DNA of 64,000 nt from Segniliparus rugosus ATCC BAA-974 (GTDB lineage: Bacteria > Actinomycetota > Actinomycetes > Mycobacteriales > Mycobacteriaceae), in contig NZ_KI391953.1 in NCBI RefSeq assembly GCF_000185725.2, positions 248,001-312,000 on the forward strand, in the 5' to 3' direction. Positions within the stretch are counted from its first letter, which is position 1. Each line of letters begins with the position of its first letter. The translations under genes and the position numbers were made by a program. Of the stretch, positions 27,300-35,737 are shown one piece after another. Below the pieces are notes generated by a model. The model did no database searches. It saw only the letters and a program-made list of their open reading frames with translations, and was not told where the DNA came from.

Positions 27300-28802
27300 G
27301 TGGAGAATATCACTGTGCGCACCCGCCGTTCGGCGGAAGACTTCCCGCTCGAACAGCATCTGGCCTGGAAAGTGGCCAATGTCGCGGCCGACCCGGTCGC
27401 AGTCGAGCCGGAAGTCGCCGAGATGATCATCAACCGGATCATCGACAACGCGGCGGTGAGCGCGGCCTCGTTCTCCCGCCGTCCGGTGTCCAGCGCCCGC
27501 GCGCAGGCCGTGGCGCATCCGTACCAGCCCGGCGCGAAGGTCTTCGGCGTCACGGGCAGCTACAGCCCGGAGTGGGCCGCGTGGGCGAACGGCGTCGCGG
27601 TGCGCGAGCTGGACTTCCACGACACCTTCCTCGCCGCCGAGTACTCGCACCCCGGCGACAACATTCCGCCGATCGTCGCCGTGGCGCAGCACGCCGGGCG
27701 TTCGGGAGCCGAGCTGATCCGGGGGATCGCCACCGGCTACGAGATCCAGATCGACCTCGTCAAAGCGATCTGCCTGCACGAGCACAAGATCGACCACGTG
27801 GCGCACCTCGGGCCGTCCGCCGCCGCTGGCATCGGGACGCTCCTCGGCCTGAGCCCTGAGGTCATCTACCAGGCGGTGGGCCAGGCGCTGCACACCACGA
27901 CGGCCACCCGGCAGTCCCGCAAGGGCCAGATCTCCAGCTGGAAGGCGTACGCGCCCGCGCTGGCCGGGAAGGTCGCCGTCGAGGCCGTCGACCGCGCGCT
28001 GCGCGGCGAAGGGGCGCCCGCGCCGATCTGGGAGGGCGAGGACGGCGTGATCGCCTGGCTGCTCGGCGGCCCCGAGGCCGTGTACCAAGTGCCGCTGCCC
28101 GCCCCCGGCGAGCCCAAGCGCGCGATCCTGGACAGCTACACCAAGGCGCACTCCGCCGAGTACCAGAGCCAGGCCGTCATCGACCTCGCGTTCAAGCTGC
28201 GCTCGAAGATCGACAACTTCGACGACATCGAGTCCATCGTCCTGCACACCAGCCACCACACGCACTACGTGATCGGCACCGGCTCGAACGACCCGCAGAA
28301 GTTCGACCCGACCGCGAGCCGGGAGACCCTCGACCACTCGGTGATGTACATCTTCGCGGTGGCGCTGCAGGACGGCTCCTGGCACCACGAGCGCTCCTAC
28401 GCGCCCGAGCGCGCCGCCCGCCCCGACACCGTGGCCCTGTGGAAGAAGATCTCGACCGCGGAGGATCCGGAGTGGACCCGCCGCTACCACGCCACCGACC
28501 CGAACGAGCTGGCGTTCGGCGCGCGAGCCGAGATCCGTTTCAAGAACGGCTCGACGCTGGTGGACGAGCTGGCAGTGGCCGACGCGCACACGCTGGGCGC
28601 GAAACCGTTCGCCCGCGCCGACTACATCGAGAAGTTCCGCATCCTCGCCGAGGGCGTGGTCGACGAGGGCGAGCAGAACCGCTTCCTCTCGGTGGTCCAG
28701 CGCCTCGGGGAGCTGCAGGCGGGCGAGCTCGACCACTTGAACGTGATCGTGACGGACGAGGCGGTCCGGCGAGCGCCGGAAGTGCCGAAAGGAGTGTTCT
28801 GA
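27300..28802 (+). CDS. prpD: 2-methylcitrate dehydratase
   Basis: 500 residues; methylcitrate cycle enzyme dehydrating 2-methylcitrate to cis-aconitate homologue during propionyl-CoA breakdown. MmgE/PrpD motifs are clear: [20 protein letters not shown] and [23 protein letters not shown] 27300 ([10 protein letters not shown]) fits both the -10 spacing and the family's usual length of about 500; longer in-frame starts exist. prpC follows with a one-base overlap. No prpR regulator and no prpB lyase gene is next to it; in mycobacteria isocitrate lyase can do the last step. Confidence 0.93.
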   Translation: MENITVRTRRSAEDFPLEQHLAWKVANVAADPVAVEPEVAEMIINRIIDNAAVSAASFSRRPVSSARAQAVAHPYQPGAKVFGVTGSYSPEWAAWANGVAVRELDFHDTFLAAEYSHPGDNIPPIVAVAQHAGRSGAELIRGIATGYEIQIDLVKAICLHEHKIDHVAHLGPSAAAGIGTLLGLSPEVIYQAVGQALHTTTATRQSRKGQISSWKAYAPALAGKVAVEAVDRALRGEGAPAPIWEGEDGVIAWLLGGPEAVYQVPLPAPGEPKRAILDSYTKAHSAEYQSQAVIDLAFKLRSKIDNFDDIESIVLHTSHHTHYVIGTGSNDPQKFDPTASRETLDHSVMYIFAVALQDGSWHHERSYAPERAARPDTVALWKKISTAEDPEWTRRYHATDPNELAFGARAEIRFKNGSTLVDELAVADAHTLGAKPFARADYIEKFRILAEGVVDEGEQNRFLSVVQRLGELQAGELDHLNVIVTDEAVRRAPEVPKGVF

Positions 28803-29950
28803 TGACGAGCGGGAGTGGAGTGTCGGCTCCGCAGCAAGAGATCCGCAAGGGGCTCGCCGGGGTCGTCGCCGACGTTTCGGCGGTTTCCAAGGTGGTGCAG
28901 GAGACCAACACGCTCACGTACCGGGGCTACGGGACCGACGACTTGGTCGCGAACTGCTCGTTTGAGGAGGTCGTGTACCTGCTCTGGCACGGGGAGCTGC
29001 CCACGCCGAAGGAGCTGGAGCAGTTCCAGCTCTCCGAGCGGGCGTTCCGCACGGCGGACCCCGGCCTGTTGCAGACCATCGCCAAATTGCCCACAAAGAG
29101 CCATCCGATGGACGTGGTGCGCACGGCGGTGAGCTTCTTCGGCGCGACCAACCTCAGCTCCGCCGAGGCGTTCGTCCCGTCCGAGCAGGTCAACCTCGCC
29201 CGTGCGCTCCAGCTCTTCGCGGTCGTGCCGTCCCTGGTCGCCGCCGACCTGCGCCGCCGCCACGGCAGGCTCCCGCTCCCGCCGAACCCGGACCTGGGCT
29301 ACAGCGAGAACTTCCTGTGGATGTGCTTCGGCCGCAAGCCGACCCCGGACCAGGTCAAGGCGTTCGAGACGACGATGATCCTCTACGCCGAGCACAGCTT
29401 CAACGCCTCGACGTTCACCGCGCGGGTCATCGCCTCGACCCTCTCCGACATCTACAGCGCGATCACCGGGGCCATCGGAGCCTTGAAGGGGCCGCTGCAC
29501 GGCGGGGCGAACGAGGCCGTCATGCACCACATGAACGAGATCGGCGACCCTGCGAAGGCGCGCGACTGGGTCAACGCCCGGTTCGCGAACAAAGAGAAGA
29601 TCATGGGCTTCGGCCACCGGGTCTACAAGGACGGGGACTCCAGGGTGCCCCGGGCGTACGCGGCGTTCAAAGAGATCGCGACCACGGAAGAGGGGCAGCG
29701 CTACCTCGCCATCTACCACGAGATGGAAGCCGCCGTCGTCGAGTCCAAAGGCATCAAGCCGAACCTGGACTTCCCGTCCGGGCCGCTCTACGCGCTCCTC
29801 GGCTTCGACGTCGAATTCTTCACGCCGCTGTTCGTGATGAGCCGGATCGCGGGCTGGACCGCGCACATCGTCGAGCAGTACGCCTCGAACGCTCTGGTGC
29901 GTCCGCTCTCCTCGTACAACGGCGTGCCGCAGCGGCCCGTGGTCAAATAA
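28802..29950 (+). CDS. prpC: 2-methylcitrate synthase
   Basis: 382 residues, citrate-synthase fold. It condenses propionyl-CoA with oxaloacetate. Catalytic motifs: GPLHGGANEAV (His), MGFGHRVYKDGDSR (His) and the Asp in NLDFPSGPLY. ATG 28802 overlaps the prpD stop (TGATG). Together the pair detoxifies propionyl-CoA from odd-chain or branched lipids or cholesterol-like substrates, typical of mycolic-acid actinobacteria. Confidence 0.94.
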   Translation: MTSGSGVSAPQQEIRKGLAGVVADVSAVSKVVQETNTLTYRGYGTDDLVANCSFEEVVYLLWHGELPTPKELEQFQLSERAFRTADPGLLQTIAKLPTKSHPMDVVRTAVSFFGATNLSSAEAFVPSEQVNLARALQLFAVVPSLVAADLRRRHGRLPLPPNPDLGYSENFLWMCFGRKPTPDQVKAFETTMILYAEHSFNASTFTARVIASTLSDIYSAITGAIGALKGPLHGGANEAVMHHMNEIGDPAKARDWVNARFANKEKIMGFGHRVYKDGDSRVPRAYAAFKEIATTEEGQRYLAIYHEMEAAVVESKGIKPNLDFPSGPLYALLGFDVEFFTPLFVMSRIAGWTAHIVEQYASNALVRPLSSYNGVPQRPVVK

Positions 29951-30067
29951 TCGCGTGACTGGGCCGTGGCAGCCGGTTTTCCCGCAGCAGCCTCGGCCTG
30001 CCGCTTGGGGTGCGGGCCGACTCCTTCGACGAAGCCAACAGCCCGGAAGAACAAGGATTTCTGATGA

Positions 30068-30088
30068 GGGCCACCGGCCAAGTGGCCC
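30068..30088. terminator. Hairpin downstream of prpC
   Basis: GGGCCAC-N7-GTGGCCC, perfect 7-bp stem, 118 bases after prpC. No T-tract follows. The 243 bases between prpC and the next gene contain otherwise only a 17-codon frame at 30064 with no support. Confidence 0.35.
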
Positions 30089-30130
30089 GCTCGATTCGGG
30101 AGCTGCCAAGCGCGTGACAGCTTCGGCAGG

Positions 30131-30153
30131 TACAGTGCACTCTGCATATGCAG
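30131..30153 (+). promoter_or_regulatory. -10 TACAGT and 12-bp palindrome CTGCATATGCAG
   Basis: TACAGT (30131-30136) overlaps a GTGCAC palindrome and is followed five bases later by the perfect palindrome CTGCATATGCAG (30142-30153), which would lie over the transcription start. This fits repressor control of the small secreted-protein gene that starts 40 bases downstream behind AAAGGAG. Confidence 0.4.
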
Positions 30154-30193
30154 CCGGGCCGCGACGAAGAAGCCCATAGTAAAGGAGCACCAT

Positions 30194-30472
30194 ATGCCGA
30201 AAATCGCAATTCCGGGCCTGCTCGCGGGCGTAGCGCTGGCGTTCTCGCCCGCAGCGGCTCTTGCGGACCCCGACGACGGCGGGGAGGGCGGCGGACGGTC
30301 GTACCCATGCCCGAACGGGCAGTTCTGGTACCCGCAGTACGACCAGTGCGTCGTCATGTGCAAGCCGGGGTTCGACCACATCAGCGGCCCGGAAGCCTGC
30401 GACAAGATCCCGACCGCGTATCGAGACTCGCAGCGCCGCCTCGGCGAGCAGCGTGTTCCCGTGAGCGCGTAG
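30194..30472 (+). CDS. Small secreted cysteine-containing protein
   Basis: 92 residues with a clear Sec signal peptide (KIAIPGLLAGVALAFSPAAALA, cleavage after ALA at about residue 24). The mature part is about 68 residues with four cysteines (YPCPNG, QCVVMC, EACD), probably two disulfides. It is aromatic-rich (FWYPQYDQC). AAAGGAG precedes the ATG. Small secreted proteins of this type occur in mycobacteria, but I cannot name the family. Confidence 0.7.
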   Translation: MPKIAIPGLLAGVALAFSPAAALADPDDGGEGGGRSYPCPNGQFWYPQYDQCVVMCKPGFDHISGPEACDKIPTAYRDSQRRLGEQRVPVSA

Positions 30473-30481
30473 CCGGTCGAC

Positions 30482-31045
30482 ATGCGCCGCGCTCTCATCC
30501 TCCTGCCCGTGCTGGCTTTCTGCGCCGCCGGATGCTCGGAAAGCAGAAAAACCGCTCCGGCGACGACCACGCAACTGCCGCCGCTCGCGTCGAGCCAGGC
30601 TCCTGCCACGCCGTCCTTCAAGGCTTCGCCCTCGACCACCGCTTCCACCAGCGCAGCCGTGACGGGCCTCGGCGCGTTCGTCGGCGAATGGCATGGGCAT
30701 GGCCGCTTGCTCACCGTCGGAGCCGACGGCTCGGGCAAGATCGTGGCGCGGACCTACCAGAAATGCGGCGACCCCGGCGTGACCGGTGCCTGCGACACCT
30801 TCGACGGGAACGAGATCAAACCGGGGGCCGTCACACAGATCAAGATCACCGGGACGCATGAGGTCGCCGACGGGGCCGAGGCGGAGTTCTCCGTCCAGGA
30901 GAGCACGCTCGGCGTGCCGCCGAATAGCACCGGCACGCTCGTCCTCGACCAGACGCAGGACACCGTGCGGATCGTGATCAACGGCAAGCCGGGAGCGGGC
31001 GCGTACTGCGGGCCGAAAGCGGACCCAGGGGCCTGCGGTGCGTAA
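30482..31045 (+). CDS. Lipoprotein, function unknown
   Basis: 187 residues. The signal sequence ends in lipobox FCAAGC (Cys 18), followed by a Thr/Ala/Pro/Ser linker to about residue 60. The folded part (GAFVGEWHGHGRLLTVGADG onward) has four cysteines and looks like a small beta-sandwich; GEWHGHGR with repeated strands resembles mycobacterial secreted proteins of unknown role. No ribosome-binding site is evident. A 22-bp tandem repeat covers its last codons and stop. Confidence 0.65.
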   Translation: MRRALILLPVLAFCAAGCSESRKTAPATTTQLPPLASSQAPATPSFKASPSTTASTSAAVTGLGAFVGEWHGHGRLLTVGADGSGKIVARTYQKCGDPGVTGACDTFDGNEIKPGAVTQIKITGTHEVADGAEAEFSVQESTLGVPPNSTGTLVLDQTQDTVRIVINGKPGAGAYCGPKADPGACGA

Positions 31046-31075
31046 TCCCGTACCTTGCGGGGCGTAATCCCGTAC
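31032..31075 (+). repeat. 22-bp tandem repeat across the stop codon of the lipoprotein gene
   Basis: Units 31032-31053 and 31054-31075 differ at two positions; both contain GCGTAATCCCGTAC. The first carries the last codons and TAA of the lipoprotein gene. The second ends in TAC that, with the following ACT, makes the TACACT -10 (31073-31078) of the next small gene. Confidence 0.85.
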
Positions 31076-31085
31076 ACTGGGGAAT

Positions 31086-31262
31086 ATGGCATCGGACACA
31101 CCCAAGGAACCGGTCCCCGACATGCCGCCGATGCGCCCGGAGCCCGAGCCGCTTCCGCCGGACGTGCCGGACGTGCCGTTTCCCCCCGACGTGCCGGATA
31201 TCCCGCCGCTCCCTGACGTGCCGCCGACTCCGCCGACTCCTGACGTGCCCGACATGGCGTGA
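31086..31262 (+). CDS. 58-residue acidic proline-rich repeat peptide
   Basis: A frame of 58 codons that is almost all Pro, Asp, Val and Glu, with PDVPDVP, PPDVPDIPP and PPTPDVPDMA units. A TACACT -10 ends seven bases before the ATG, as for other leaderless genes here. No signal peptide or cysteine. The regular PDVP periodicity suggests a polyproline-like rod, but it could also be a translated-by-chance repeat; frame conservation is the only real support. Confidence 0.45.
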   Translation: MASDTPKEPVPDMPPMRPEPEPLPPDVPDVPFPPDVPDIPPLPDVPPTPPTPDVPDMA

Positions 31263-31278
31263 GCACCTGCCGTTCACC
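31261..31278 (+). promoter_or_regulatory. PHO-box-like direct repeat
   Basis: GAGCACCTGCCGTTCACC: two 7-base units with 11-bp periodicity, matching the actinobacterial PhoP-binding pattern of GTTCACC repeats as known from Streptomyces. It lies 22 bases before the start of the purple acid phosphatase gene. Confidence 0.45.
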
Positions 31279-31299
31279 AGTGTGCGGTAGGCAGGGGTT

Positions 31300-32892
31300 G
31301 TGACTGGTTCCCCATCGTCGTCCGGGGTCTCGCGCCGAGGACTGTTCGCCACGGCGGCGGGGGCCGCCGCGGTCGGAGCCGGGCTCGGTTATGTCGGGAC
31401 GGAGCTGTCCGCGTCGCGACGAGGGGCGAACGCTCCGGACTTGTGGCGTTCGGTGGGCGGCGCTGGCGCGCCCCGGCCGTCGGGCCTGCACTTGCAGTTC
31501 GGCTCGGACGCGTCGAGCGAGGTCGTCATCAGCTGGCACACCCCGGTTTCCGTCGCGAACCCGCGCGTGCTGCTCGGCACGGCGGAGGGCGGGTTCGGCG
31601 CGGCGGTCCCCGCGGAGACCATTGCCTATCGGGACGGGCAGTCAGGCGTGCAGGTCCAGGTCCACCACGCCAGGCTCTCCGGTCTGAGCCCCTCCGCGGA
31701 CTACGTGTACGCGGCGGCGCACGACGGCTGCGCCCCGGAGCTCGGGACTTTCCGCACCGCGCCGCGCGGACGGGGGAAATTCACGTTCACCAGCTTCGGC
31801 GACCAGGGCACGCCGACGCTCGGCAAGCCGGGCCCCGCCGACCCGCAGGGCGGGACGCTCTATGTCAACGACAATCTCGGCTCCCCCGCCGCAGGGGACG
31901 TCACAGCGGGCGTGGAGCGGATCGCCCCGCTGTTCAACTTGGTCAACGGGGATTTGTGCTACGCGAACCTGTCGCAGGACCGGGTGCGCACCTGGTCGGA
32001 CTGGTTCGAGAACAACACCCGCTCCGCGCGGCACCGGCCGTGGATGCCCGCGCCGGGCAACCACGAGAACGAGCGGGGCAACGGGCCGATCGGCTATCAG
32101 GCGTTCCAAACCTATTTCCGCGTCCCCGACTCCGGAGCGGACCCGCAGCTGCGCGGCCTGTGGTACGCGTTCACGGCTGGCTCGGTGCGGATCGTGGTCC
32201 TCGCGAACGACGACATCTGCTACCAGGACTCCGGGAACACCTACGTGCGCGGCTACTCGGGCGGGGCGCAGCGGCGCTGGCTCGCCGACGAGCTCGCGAA
32301 GTCCCACGCGGACCTCGGGATCGACTGGGTCGTGGTGTGCATGCATCAGACCGCGGTCTCGACGGTGGACCATTTCAACGGGGCGGACCGCGCGATCCGC
32401 GAGGAATGGCTGCCTCTCTTCGACCAGCACGGGGTCGATTTGGTGCTGTGCGGGCACGAGCACCATTACGAGCGCACCCACCCGGTGCGCGGCGCGCAGC
32501 AGAACGACACGCTCACCCCGACCCCGGCGGACACGCGGCTGGACGAGATCGACGCGACGAAGGGGACCACGCATCTGGTGATCGGCGGGGGCGGCACGTC
32601 GCGGCCTTCCAACCAGCTGTTCTTCCAGGGGCGACAGTGCCGGGTGATCACAGCGGTCGGCGAAGTCGATCCGGCCACCGGGAAAAAGGCTCCGGTCTAC
32701 GTGATGGAGGACGCGCCGTGGTCGGCGTTCCGCGACGCCGAGCACCCGTACGGCTTCGTCGCCTTCGACGTTGACCCTGGGACCGTCGGCGGGACCACCT
32801 CCATCGCCGCGACGTATTACGCTGTCACGGGGCCGTTCGGGCAGCTCGACCCGGTGGACCGTTTCACGTTGCGCAAACCGAGGAGGGGTTGA
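31300..32892 (+). CDS. Exported purple acid phosphatase-type metallophosphoesterase
   Basis: 530 residues. A twin-arginine signal (SRRGLFATAAGAAAV) is followed by an N-terminal fibronectin-like PAP domain (about 60-150) and the metallophosphatase domain. All five PAP metal motifs are visible in order: SFGDQG, NGDLCY, PGNHEN, CMHQTA and GHEHHYE. It should hydrolyse phosphate monoesters outside the membrane, folded in the cytosol before Tat export. GTG 31300 follows CAGGGG. A phospholipase C and a glycerophosphodiesterase follow with close spacing, all exported, behind a PHO-box-like repeat. Confidence 0.88.
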   Translation: MTGSPSSSGVSRRGLFATAAGAAAVGAGLGYVGTELSASRRGANAPDLWRSVGGAGAPRPSGLHLQFGSDASSEVVISWHTPVSVANPRVLLGTAEGGFGAAVPAETIAYRDGQSGVQVQVHHARLSGLSPSADYVYAAAHDGCAPELGTFRTAPRGRGKFTFTSFGDQGTPTLGKPGPADPQGGTLYVNDNLGSPAAGDVTAGVERIAPLFNLVNGDLCYANLSQDRVRTWSDWFENNTRSARHRPWMPAPGNHENERGNGPIGYQAFQTYFRVPDSGADPQLRGLWYAFTAGSVRIVVLANDDICYQDSGNTYVRGYSGGAQRRWLADELAKSHADLGIDWVVVCMHQTAVSTVDHFNGADRAIREEWLPLFDQHGVDLVLCGHEHHYERTHPVRGAQQNDTLTPTPADTRLDEIDATKGTTHLVIGGGGTSRPSNQLFFQGRQCRVITAVGEVDPATGKKAPVYVMEDAPWSAFRDAEHPYGFVAFDVDPGTVGGTTSIAATYYAVTGPFGQLDPVDRFTLRKPRRG

Positions 32893-32893
32893 C

Positions 32894-34306
32894 GTGCTGT
32901 CCCGGAGAAAACTGCTCGGCACGTCCGCCGCGTTCGCCGCGGCGGTCGCGCTCATGCCCGAGCACCTGCGCGCGGCGCTCGCCGCGCCTGCCCCGAAGTC
33001 CGGATCGCTCAACGACGTCGAGCACGTGGTGCTGCTCATGATGGAGAACCGCTCCTTCGACCACTACTTCGGGACGCTCTCCGGGGTGCGGGGCTTCGAC
33101 GATCCGGACGCGCTCGTCCTCGACACTGGGCGCTCGGTCTTCCACCAGCCGGACCCGGCCAACCCGGACGGCTACCTGTTGCCGTTCCACCTGGACACCA
33201 CCGCGAACAGCGTGCAGAAGATCCCCACCACCAACCACTCGTGGGAATGCCAGCACGAATCGTGGAACGGCGGGAAGATGGACAACTGGATGCCCGCGCA
33301 CCGCAAAGCGGACGGCGAGCACGTCTATCCCTACGTCATGGGCTACTACGAGCGGGCCGACATCCCGTTCCATTTCGCGCTCGCTGAGGCGTTCACCGTC
33401 TGCGACAACTATTACTGCAGCGTCTTCGGGCCGACCTGGCCCAATCGGATGATGTGGATGACCGGCACCATCGACCCGGACGGGCGCGGCGGCGGGCCGA
33501 TCCTGAACAACACGGTCCCCTCGGGCGGCTACACCTGGACCACGTACGCGGAGCGGCTGGAGCGGGCCGGGGTGAGCTGGAAGGTCTACGCCGAGCAGGA
33601 CGATTACGGCTGCAACATGCTCAAGAACTTCCGGTCGTTCCGCCAGTCCGCGCCCGGCTCGGCGCTCTACGAGAAGGGGATCCGCCCGCGCAGCGCGACC
33701 GCGTTCGAGGAGGACGCCCGCGCGGGCCGGCTCCCGAAGGTCTCCTGGATCATCATGACCAGCGCCGCGAGCGAGCACCCTGACTACCGGCCGGCGGACG
33801 GGGCCGCCTATATCGCGAGCAAGCTGGGGGCTGTCGCGGAGAACCCCGAGCTGTGGGCGAAGACCGCGTTCATCCTCAACTACGACGAGAACGACGGCCT
33901 CTTCGACCATGTGCCGCCGCCGACCCCGCCGCCTGGCACGCCGCACGAATACGTCAAGGGCCTGCCGATCGGCGGCGGGTTCCGGGTGCCCGCGATCATC
34001 GTCTCGCCGTGGACCGTCGGCGGCTGGGCCGCCAGCGAGCCCTTCGACCACACGTCCGTGCTCCAGTTCCTCGAACAGGTCACCGGGGTGGAGGAGCCGA
34101 ACATCTCCGCGTGGCGGCGGCAGACGTTCGGGAACCTCCTCTCCGCGTTCGGCTTCGCGGACCCGCCGCAGCCCGCGCCGCCGCTGCCGGACGCCGCCGC
34201 CGACGTCGCGGCGGCAAACCGGACGGACACGCTGCCCAAACCGGTGCTGCCCCCCGCGCGGCAGAACGAGCCGGAGCAAGAGCCGGGGGAGCGTCCCCGG
34301 CGATGA
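32894..34306 (+). CDS. Exported phospholipase C (phosphoesterase family)
   Basis: 470 residues. Tat signal MLSRRKLLGTSAAFAAAVAL, then the family signature LLMMENRSFDHYFGTLSGVR whose Glu-Asn and the Asp/Thr region bind the metal. Further conserved blocks: FGPTWPNRMMWMTG, ILNYDENDGLFDHVPPP and PFDHTSVLQFLEQ. It is shorter than the usual two-domain plc of about 510 and lacks the C-terminal repeat domain (DUF756), replaced by a Pro-rich tail. GTG 32894 is one base past the upstream stop. Cleaves phospholipids to phosphate head groups; mycobacterial homologues PlcA-D are phosphate-starvation induced. Confidence 0.88.
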   Translation: MLSRRKLLGTSAAFAAAVALMPEHLRAALAAPAPKSGSLNDVEHVVLLMMENRSFDHYFGTLSGVRGFDDPDALVLDTGRSVFHQPDPANPDGYLLPFHLDTTANSVQKIPTTNHSWECQHESWNGGKMDNWMPAHRKADGEHVYPYVMGYYERADIPFHFALAEAFTVCDNYYCSVFGPTWPNRMMWMTGTIDPDGRGGGPILNNTVPSGGYTWTTYAERLERAGVSWKVYAEQDDYGCNMLKNFRSFRQSAPGSALYEKGIRPRSATAFEEDARAGRLPKVSWIIMTSAASEHPDYRPADGAAYIASKLGAVAENPELWAKTAFILNYDENDGLFDHVPPPTPPPGTPHEYVKGLPIGGGFRVPAIIVSPWTVGGWAASEPFDHTSVLQFLEQVTGVEEPNISAWRRQTFGNLLSAFGFADPPQPAPPLPDAAADVAAANRTDTLPKPVLPPARQNEPEQEPGERPRR

Positions 34307-34365
34307 GCGTCGAGACCGCGCCCTGTTTGCCCGTCGTTCACCCCCGTCGGCCACTATTCCCAGGC

Positions 34366-35712
34366 ATGAGCGCACAGCGTGTCGCGACCTGGTCGGCCGC
34401 CCTTCTGTCCCTGGTCTCGGCGGTGTCCGCCTGCGCCCATCCCGCTCCCCAGCAGCCCAAGCCGTTCGCGACGCTGGAGGGCGCGCTGCCCTTGGTCGTC
34501 GCGCACCGGGGCCTGCCGGGGCTGCGCCCGGAGGAGACCCGGCCCGCGTACGAGCTGGCGGCGGACGCCGGGGCGGACGCGCTCGAAGAGGATCTGCACC
34601 TGACCAAAGACTGCGTGCTCGTCGCCCGGCACAACCCGTGGATGTCGGACAATACCGACGTCGTGGCGGTCGCGAAGACGAACCCCGAGGTCGCCGCGCG
34701 CAAGCGCGTCGTGCCCGGCGTGGAGCGGCCCGCGCCGGAGGGGGCGGGCGGCCCGAAGACATACCTGGTGGACCAGACCGATCCGGGCGATCCCAGGTCG
34801 GTGCTCAAATCCCTGGTCGTGGACGGCGAGGACCACGTCGGCGACTGGTCGGTCAGCGACTTCACGGCGGACGAGCTCCAGCGCTGGTTCCACGGCACCA
34901 CCTACGACGCGAAGGACGAGCGGCCGACCGAGTACAACGGGAAATACCCGGTCCTCACCTTCCAGCAGATCATCGACATCGCAAAGGCGAAGAGCGCCGC
35001 CACGGGCAGGAAGATCGCCGTCTACCCCGAGACGAAAAACCCGACCTGGAACAACGAGCAAGCCATCGCCAACGGCTGCGGCGCGCCAGGCAGCCGCCCT
35101 CTGGAGGACGCGCTCGTCAAGATCCTGAACGACAACGGCCTCAACAGCAAGGACGCGCCGGTCTTCGCGCAGAGCTTCGAGCCGTCGAGCCTGAAGTATC
35201 TGCGCGAGCACGGGCTGAAGACCAAAGCCGTGCAGCTCGTCGGCGGTCACGACGTCGATTTCCGCACGGGCGGCGTGGTGTACGACGACATCACCAACAG
35301 CCGCCCGTACGACTGGACCCTCGCCGGGGACGCTCGATGGTTCTCCGCGATGCTCACCCCGGAAGGGCTCGCCGAGGTCAAGACCTACGCGGACGGGATC
35401 GGGCCGTGGAAGCCGCAGCTCGTGCCGCTCAAAATCGATCCCTACCCGTCCGACCCCGCGTTCCAGCCCGCCACCGACAAGGCCGAGGCGGGGCGGCCGA
35501 ACTCCGTCGTGGCGGACGCGCACAAGGCCGGGCTTTTCGTGCACGTCTACACCTTCCGCGACGAGAGCAAATATCTCGCCGCCAGCTACCGGGGCGATCC
35601 GCGGGCGGAGTACCTGCAGTTCTTCCGGCTCGGAGTGGACGGGGTGTTCACCGACTTCACGAACACAGCGGTCCCGGCGCGCGCCGCCTACCTCAAAGAA
35701 CTCGGCCGCTAG
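34366..35712 (+). CDS. Glycerophosphodiester phosphodiesterase, lipoprotein
   Basis: 448 residues. Start ATG 34366 gives a signal with lipobox SAVSAC; the alternative ATG 34303 on the upstream stop (ATGA) would add 21 residues before it. Catalytic motifs: VVAHRGLPGLRPEETRPAY and DALEEDLHLTKDCVLVARHN (HRG, ExD, His), the GDPD core, in a long insert-containing version. It converts deacylated phospholipid to glycerol-3-phosphate and alcohol, completing a scheme in which phospholipase C, GDPD and phosphatase strip phosphate from lipids. Confidence 0.88.
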   Translation: MSAQRVATWSAALLSLVSAVSACAHPAPQQPKPFATLEGALPLVVAHRGLPGLRPEETRPAYELAADAGADALEEDLHLTKDCVLVARHNPWMSDNTDVVAVAKTNPEVAARKRVVPGVERPAPEGAGGPKTYLVDQTDPGDPRSVLKSLVVDGEDHVGDWSVSDFTADELQRWFHGTTYDAKDERPTEYNGKYPVLTFQQIIDIAKAKSAATGRKIAVYPETKNPTWNNEQAIANGCGAPGSRPLEDALVKILNDNGLNSKDAPVFAQSFEPSSLKYLREHGLKTKAVQLVGGHDVDFRTGGVVYDDITNSRPYDWTLAGDARWFSAMLTPEGLAEVKTYADGIGPWKPQLVPLKIDPYPSDPAFQPATDKAEAGRPNSVVADAHKAGLFVHVYTFRDESKYLAASYRGDPRAEYLQFFRLGVDGVFTDFTNTAVPARAAYLKELGR

Positions 35713-35737
35713 GGCGGCCCCGCTCGGCAGACGGGGC

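Noticed and set aside
28622-31255. 877-codon minus-strand frame starting with Gly/Ser/Thr repeats
   Set aside because: It is antisense to prpC, prpD, the lipoprotein and the proline-rich ORF; the Gly-Ser repeats are the mirror of the PDVP codons.
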